Source: Azotimanducus sp963663145 (GTDB lineage Bacteria; Pseudomonadota; Gammaproteobacteria; Pseudomonadales; Azotimanducaceae). Taken from it: DNA of 64,000 nucleotides. Positions 63,960 to 64,000 of this stretch are shown here, piece by piece. The DNA is taken from positions 2,480,001-2,544,000 of the forward strand of contig OY760134.1 of assembly GCA_963663145.1 (NCBI GenBank), read 5' to 3'. The notes beneath the pieces are model-generated. The model was not told the origin of the DNA. It saw nothing but the letters and a program-made list of their open reading frames with translations, and searched no databases. How positions within the stretch are numbered: the stretch's first letter is position 1; every line of letters starts with the position of its first letter. The position numbers and the translations under genes are program-made.

Positions 63960-63985
63960 AACAACCCGCCATAGGAGATGCACAA

Positions 63986-64000
63986 ATGAGCAAAAATCCA
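63986..64000 (+). CDS. Start of an unidentified gene (partial)
   Basis: ATG at 63986 with AGGAG 8 nt upstream gives MSKNP before the window ends. It follows the deiminase by 26 bp and is likely in the same operon. Nothing more can be said. Confidence 0.4.

Overview
The window reads as chromosome of a gammaproteobacterium, probably an uncultured marine or host-associated heterotroph. Its right half carries the tRNA(Tyr-Gly-Thr)-tuf-tRNA(Trp)-secE-nusG-rplKAJL-rpoBC-rpsL-rpsG-fusA order typical of Proteobacteria. EF-Tu, NusG, RpoB and RpoC look gammaproteobacterial, and GC is moderately high by eye. No rRNA, CRISPR array or intact insertion sequence is visible.

Left region (1-13.5 kb): the tail of a cytochrome P450, a decayed IS1380-type transposase, and two RND efflux pairs that converge tail to tail (1097-5412 on +, 5491-11246 on -). 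The second RND permease is the standout. After a complete 12-TM transporter, the same frame continues for about 446 residues, most of which match the C-terminal half of glutamine-synthetase adenylyltransferase (GlnE). The catalytic carboxylates of that domain are replaced. A DUF3604 lipoprotein follows.

Middle-left (13.5-25.8 kb): a compact run rpiA-uvrD-TRAP binding protein-enoyl-CoA hydratase, then a CYP153-like P450. Next comes a block of vapBC, a Uma2-family gene, a 65-residue putative zinc protein and a doubly broken DNA methyltransferase. A short P450 remnant follows, then two acyl-CoA dehydrogenases and mtfA. The P450 remnant beyond the vapBC-Uma2-methyltransferase block suggests that the block was inserted or that a P450 gene was lost.

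Catabolic island (25.8-38.1 kb): a nitrilase-fold protein lacking the usual Cys and Lys, an HMG-CoA-lyase-like enzyme, a class III CoA-transferase, a LigK-type aldolase, an MDR oxidoreductase, DUF1330 and two VOC proteins, an MFS carrier, LeuD- and LeuC-like hydratase subunits, an aldehyde dehydrogenase and a LysR regulator. Three divergent promoter gaps in the island share related palindromes (core TAATGATATATCATTA), suggesting a local regulon. The gene set is consistent with catabolism of a branched dicarboxylic or hydroxy-acid, but the substrate is not readable from sequence.

Right region (38.2-64 kb): a membrane sulfatase-fold protein, the informational operon (minus strand) ending at a clear fusA terminator, and a plus-strand nitrogen cluster: class III aminotransferase, M20 amidohydrolase, TonB-dependent receptor and agmatine deiminase. 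These could form an agmatine/carbamoyl-amine utilisation set. RpoB carries Asn at the position equivalent to E. coli His526, a site linked to rifampicin insensitivity.
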